Shown here: one piece after another, positions 61,236-64,000 of the stretch
How positions within the stretch are numbered: the first letter of the stretch is position 1
Layout of the letters: every line of letters starts with the position of its first letter
NCBI GenBank assembly: GCA_023418475.1
Contig: JAEZZO010000066.1
Location: 54,139 to 118,138, forward strand
Direction: 5' to 3'
Length of the DNA: 64,000 nt
From: Bacillota bacterium
GTDB taxonomy: Bacteria > Bacillota > Clostridia > Lachnospirales > Lachnospiraceae
Notes under the pieces: model-generated
What the model was told of the DNA's origin: nothing
The model's input: the letters and a program-made list of their open reading frames with translations, nothing else
Database searches by the model: none
Translations under genes and position numbers: made by a program

Positions 61236-61803
61236 TCAATTACTTAATTCCGGTTTCCATTCCGTTTTTAACAATCTATATTCTACTCTATCCTTTAATT
61301 TACCATCATGCCAGACGTAAGACTTGAAGTCTGCTTCTTTCGTCATCCCGCATTTAACCATAACTTTTTCAGAGCCGATATTCTCCTTTATACATCCACA
61401 GGAAATTCGAAAAACTCCGTCTTCTTCAAAAGCAAATCGGATCAGTGATCAGTTCCCGAAGGGCCTCGCTTGTGTATCCCTTACTCCAAAATTTTTGCCG
61501 AATAAAGTAACCCATTTCAACGAATTTACCAACTGGTGTTAATGCAGTTACCGTGTAACCTATTTCGCCTATATGTTCTTGTGTATATCTATCTTCCATA
61601 CGTAAAAAGTATAATTTTCTATTCATTTTATTTATTTCGCTCATCGTATTCTGAAGGTTTACTTTCGATTCATCCATCGTATTAGTTGCTATATCCTGCA
61701 AATAATACATAGCCGTCTTATCGCTAAAAAGAGCATGATGCGTTACTAAATCTTCGTCACAATGATCTCGGATAATTGTACGTTTTGTATTTAAATATAT
61801 CAT
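61236..61803 (-). pseudogene. GNAT acetyltransferase broken by a 7-bp duplication
   Basis: From the ATG at 61803 (GGGAGG site) the frame reads MIYLNTKRTIIRDHCDEDLV and VEMGYFIRQKFWSKGYTSEA, a RimJ-type GNAT, then shifts at LRELI. The plus strand holds GATCAGTGATCAG at 61440-61452: a 7-bp tandem duplication. Removing one copy restores LRELIRFAFEEDGVFRISCG and the rest of the domain (NIGSEKVMVKCGMTKEADF ... ) to a TGA at 61236-61238. The acetyltransferase is therefore complete apart from this frameshift. Confidence 0.8.
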
Positions 61804-61928
61804 TTGTTTACCTCCCGGTATCATTAATAAGTTTTAATGTGTTGTTATTACTATCTGTTCTATATTAATGTAGAAATGCCCACCTTTCAATCCAGATTAT
61901 GTAAAGTCATATTCGTTTGGCCATCTTC

Positions 61929-62456
61929 TTATTTTATGGACTTTACACCGCTTAATATGTTGTTCACCACCGGCCTAAAAATCAAATACAACATATACCC
62001 AAATACTCCGCCAATTGTGTTTGTAATAACATCCGTAATATCCGAAGATCGAGTACCATTGATAAGGGGCTGAAGTAATTCTATACTCAAGCTAAAGAAT
62101 AACGTCTTAAGCGTGCACGTAAGTAGTTTCTGTCTTTTAACAATCGTTATTAAAAACCCAAATGGCATCATCATTATAATATTCAGACAGATTTGCCGTA
62201 CCGTATCTCCCCTGCCTGAGATATAATCATCAAAAGGAAGTAAATTCATAGGCACATAAGGATGATTGAAAACAAATGGAAGCGATGTAATGACAGGCAT
62301 TAATGTTACAGAAAGAACTAAAGTTAAATACACGTAAAAAAGTGTATTTACCAGTAGTACATCCTTGCCCTTCCCTTTCCATTTTTTATATAAAAAAATA
62401 ACATATATGATAACCAATGTGAAAATATCAATGAAACATTTTGTTCTATAGTTCAT
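61929..62456 (-). CDS. VanZ family membrane protein
   Basis: 175 residues, four or five hydrophobic helices. NLLPFDDYI, QICLNIIMMMPFGFLITIVK and LLQPLINGTRSSDITDVITN, followed by NTIGGVFGYML, are the VanZ signature. VanZ-like proteins are linked to low-level glycopeptide resistance and lipid II-related physiology, but most are uncharacterised. Ribosome site GGAG. Confidence 0.92.
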   Translation of the reverse strand: MNYRTKCFIDIFTLVIIYVIFLYKKWKGKGKDVLLVNTLFYVYLTLVLSVTLMPVITSLPFVFNHPYVPMNLLPFDDYISGRGDTVRQICLNIIMMMPFGFLITIVKRQKLLTCTLKTLFFSLSIELLQPLINGTRSSDITDVITNTIGGVFGYMLYLIFRPVVNNILSGVKSIK

Positions 62457-62564
62457 CTCAGACTCCTGTTAAAATGTAATCCGTCGAATTCATAACTGTT
62501 GCCATATGACTTAAAACCATGAAGGTCCTCATCTGTAAATCAAGAAATAATTCGTAAATATTGC

Positions 62565-63164
62565 TTATGGCTGATTATGCCAAAGTTGCTGAAACACCAT
62601 CATTGCAGAGATCCCTGACATGATCACCGCAACTAATAAAAGTGGTATCATTCCGTCGATATAACCTGCACGGCTCCCGAGATTGTAATAGAGCATATAG
62701 CAGACGATACTTATTACCATGGCAGCGCCTATCACAACTGCAAATAGTATTGCCCTTGTGCATGGAAAAAGACCCATCCCATAAAGCACATTAATTTCCG
62801 TCAATGCGAGCATAGTCCATCCATCGATCAGTAGCAGCTCCGTTGTCACCGGCCTCTTAAAAAATATTCCCGTAACTGCCAGCAGAATAAAATATGCTGC
62901 AATACCGCCCCATATAATGTACCTGCCGGGAAACAATGTTGACCCTATGGTTTCTGACTGAAGTCCCTTAACCACTAGCGCAATCGCAGCCAGACCGGTA
63001 ATAAAGGCCGGTATCAGAAGCCATCCTGTTCTTATACCCTTGATTGCACCGGAAGGTTTGAATGCCAATATCCACCAAGCAAGATAAAAGATACAACATA
63101 TGACCAGTAAGATATTCCCCCACAAAATTTGCTTTGCAGAAGCATTTATATTATGTATTGCCAA
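62565..63164 (-). CDS. Hypothetical polytopic membrane protein, 199 aa
   Basis: 199 residues with six predicted membrane helices (ILLVICCIFYLAWWILAF; GWLLIPAFITGLAAIALVV; YIIWGGIAAYFILLAVTGIF; WTMLALTEINVLYGMGLF; AILFAVVIGAAMVISIVCYM; MIPLLLVAVIMSGISAMMV). A TTG start with AGAGGATG upstream. I do not recognise the family; function unknown. Confidence 0.7.
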   Translation of the reverse strand: MAIHNINASAKQILWGNILLVICCIFYLAWWILAFKPSGAIKGIRTGWLLIPAFITGLAAIALVVKGLQSETIGSTLFPGRYIIWGGIAAYFILLAVTGIFFKRPVTTELLLIDGWTMLALTEINVLYGMGLFPCTRAILFAVVIGAAMVISIVCYMLYYNLGSRAGYIDGMIPLLLVAVIMSGISAMMVFQQLWHNQP

Positions 63165-63357
63165 GCTTAATCATCCTCTTTTATTTAATTTTTTATGTTT
63201 ATCCACGAAGATTTCTTTGTATACCTGTAATGATTTGTAGCGTACCTACCTTTAAGTGAGCTTTACTCTTGTACACAACTATAATACAAAATGTAATTTT
63301 ACTTATATTGCATACTGCATAAAATAAGTATGCTGTTCTTCTATAAGCCTATATATC

Positions 63358-63591
63358 CTATTTATTTATATCACAATCATTATCCTTATAATCAATGATT
63401 ACCTTTTCACAGTTACGGCAACAAAATGCTTTTGCTGCGCAACCTTTTAGTAAGGATAGTTTTGACAGTATAACAGAGCCTTCATGAAAATTTGCACGCC
63501 CTATTATTGATTTTTTCTTCTTCCAGGATAATTCGTGTGGGCTTTGTATAACACCCTGCTCCATCTCCTGATTACAGTAAGGACATTTCAT
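63358..63591 (-). CDS. PF20097/DUF6487-like zinc-ribbon protein, 77 aa
   Basis: 77 residues. MKCPYCNQEMEQGVIQS and FCCRNCEKVIIDY provide the two C-x2-C knuckles of a zinc ribbon, and the spacing and the I-I-D-Y ending resemble the DUF6487 family of small clostridial proteins. Function unknown. GGGAG ribosome site. 25 bp downstream of the 64-aa gene, likely same transcript. Confidence 0.8.
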   Translation of the reverse strand: MKCPYCNQEMEQGVIQSPHELSWKKKKSIIGRANFHEGSVILSKLSLLKGCAAKAFCCRNCEKVIIDYKDNDCDINK

Positions 63592-63616
63592 ACCAGATGA
63601 CTCCCTTCCATTATTC

Positions 63617-63811
63617 CTATTGTAAATAAGTCCCTAATCCGTGCTGAAGACATTCTTCAATGAAGGATGTTCTATTGGCTTCTAAAATTTTTATTTCTCT
63701 TCTATGTATATTTCCGTCTATATCAATCCATCCATAATTAATATTTTCATTCATATAACAAAGTACATCTTCCTGGTTTTTCATATCTTCTAACTTCATA
63801 TTAATAACCAT
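63617..63811 (-). CDS. Hypothetical protein, 64 aa
   Basis: 64 residues (MKLEDMKNQEDVLCYMNENI...HGLGTYLQ), acidic, no known motif. Two possible starts: ATG at 63811, very close to AAAGGA, and ATG at 63799, somewhat far from it. It could be a small immunity-type or regulatory protein; no evidence either way. Upstream of the zinc-ribbon gene on the same strand. Confidence 0.55.
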   Translation of the reverse strand: MVINMKLEDMKNQEDVLCYMNENINYGWIDIDGNIHRREIKILEANRTSFIEECLQHGLGTYLQ

Positions 63812-64000
63812 GTCCTTTCAAAAGTCTAGCAATTTATGGAGCGCACAAATTACCGTGTGAAAAATTTATTTTTCATACTTTCCAATCATAATGCCGCAAG
63901 CGGCATCACAAATAATTGGTGAAGAAGCCTGGAATGAGCACCGCTGTGCTCATTTCGGGGTTCTTCTTAGTGTGAAGACGCTTTTTCTTCACACTTCCAA
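63812..64000. other. Three successive hairpins at the right edge
   Basis: ATGCCGC/GCGGCAT near 63890-63905; a larger stem GAAGAA...GAATGAGCAC/GTGCTCATTT...TTCTTC at about 63921-63970; and GTGTGAAG/CTTCACAC near 63972-63996 with a T-rich loop. They probably include the terminator of a gene beyond the window. No coding sequence seen. Confidence 0.45.

Noticed and set aside
1..64000. CRISPR arrays, tRNA, rRNA, prophage genes and intact insertion sequences.
   Set aside because: None seen: no regular direct-repeat/spacer pattern, no tRNA-like cloverleaf that I could identify, and no transposase, integrase or phage structural protein among the supported genes.

Overview
The window looks like the chromosome of a low-GC, anaerobic, spore-forming Firmicute of the Lachnospiraceae (Lachnoclostridium/Anaerocolumna-like). 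The evidence is AT-rich intergenic DNA, strong AGGAGG ribosome sites, the complete [FeFe]-hydrogenase maturase set (HydE, HydG, HydF), a GlgC/GlgD pair, a CotF-like coat protein, FloA/NfeD, and plant- or host-glycan enzymes (GH51 arabinofuranosidase, GH13 sucrose phosphorylase). This taxonomy is inferred from gene content, not from an rRNA. I saw no rRNA, tRNA, CRISPR array, prophage or intact transposase.

Layout. 1-2.3 kb: a partial DUF6765 gene and a three-gene group consisting of a split sigma factor (region-4 and region-2 proteins, overlapping ATGA) and a protein of unknown function. 2.3-8.5 kb: GH51 arabinofuranosidase, a BlaI/BlaR1-type repressor/sensor operon with an unusual sensor domain, a tiny basic protein, and a PLP desulfhydrase/deaminase. 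8.5-14.3 kb: an Ntn-hydrolase, a DUF255 thioredoxin-domain protein, and a PadR regulator with a macrolide-type glycosyltransferase behind tandem palindromic operators. 14.3-17.9 kb: sucrose phosphorylase, LacI regulator and esterase, with three matching operator-like sites. 18-25.4 kb: a secreted peptidoglycan-binding protein, MarR, a MutS2-like protein lacking the Smr nuclease and preceded by a leader peptide plus two attenuators, two flavin-fold/HxlR genes, a thioesterase and a coat-like protein.

25.5-32.8 kb is a glycogen operon in the order glgB-glgC-glgD-glgA-glgA', with tandem glycogen synthases, one of which lacks the usual ADP-glucose lysine. 33.4-39.8 kb holds a MalT-like LuxR regulator and a large secreted LRR/Ig-like surface protein. 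From 40 kb to the end every supported gene is on the minus strand: a chemotaxis receptor, an APH-like kinase and TetR, hydE-hydG-hydF behind a structured leader RNA, a DUF1275 protein, the nfeD-floA operon, and then an accessory run (52.5-64 kb) rich in GNAT acetyltransferases and small enzymes that also holds three decayed genes.

Two families of small non-autonomous palindromic elements are scattered through the intergenic spaces. Family A has GATTCGAGTGTCA ends and 7-8 bp target duplications. Family B has ATAGGTAATTGCGAAAC ends and 10 bp target duplications. The most promising unexplained systems are the attenuator-controlled Smr-less MutS2 gene, the split sigma factor with its neighbour, and the leader RNA upstream of hydE.
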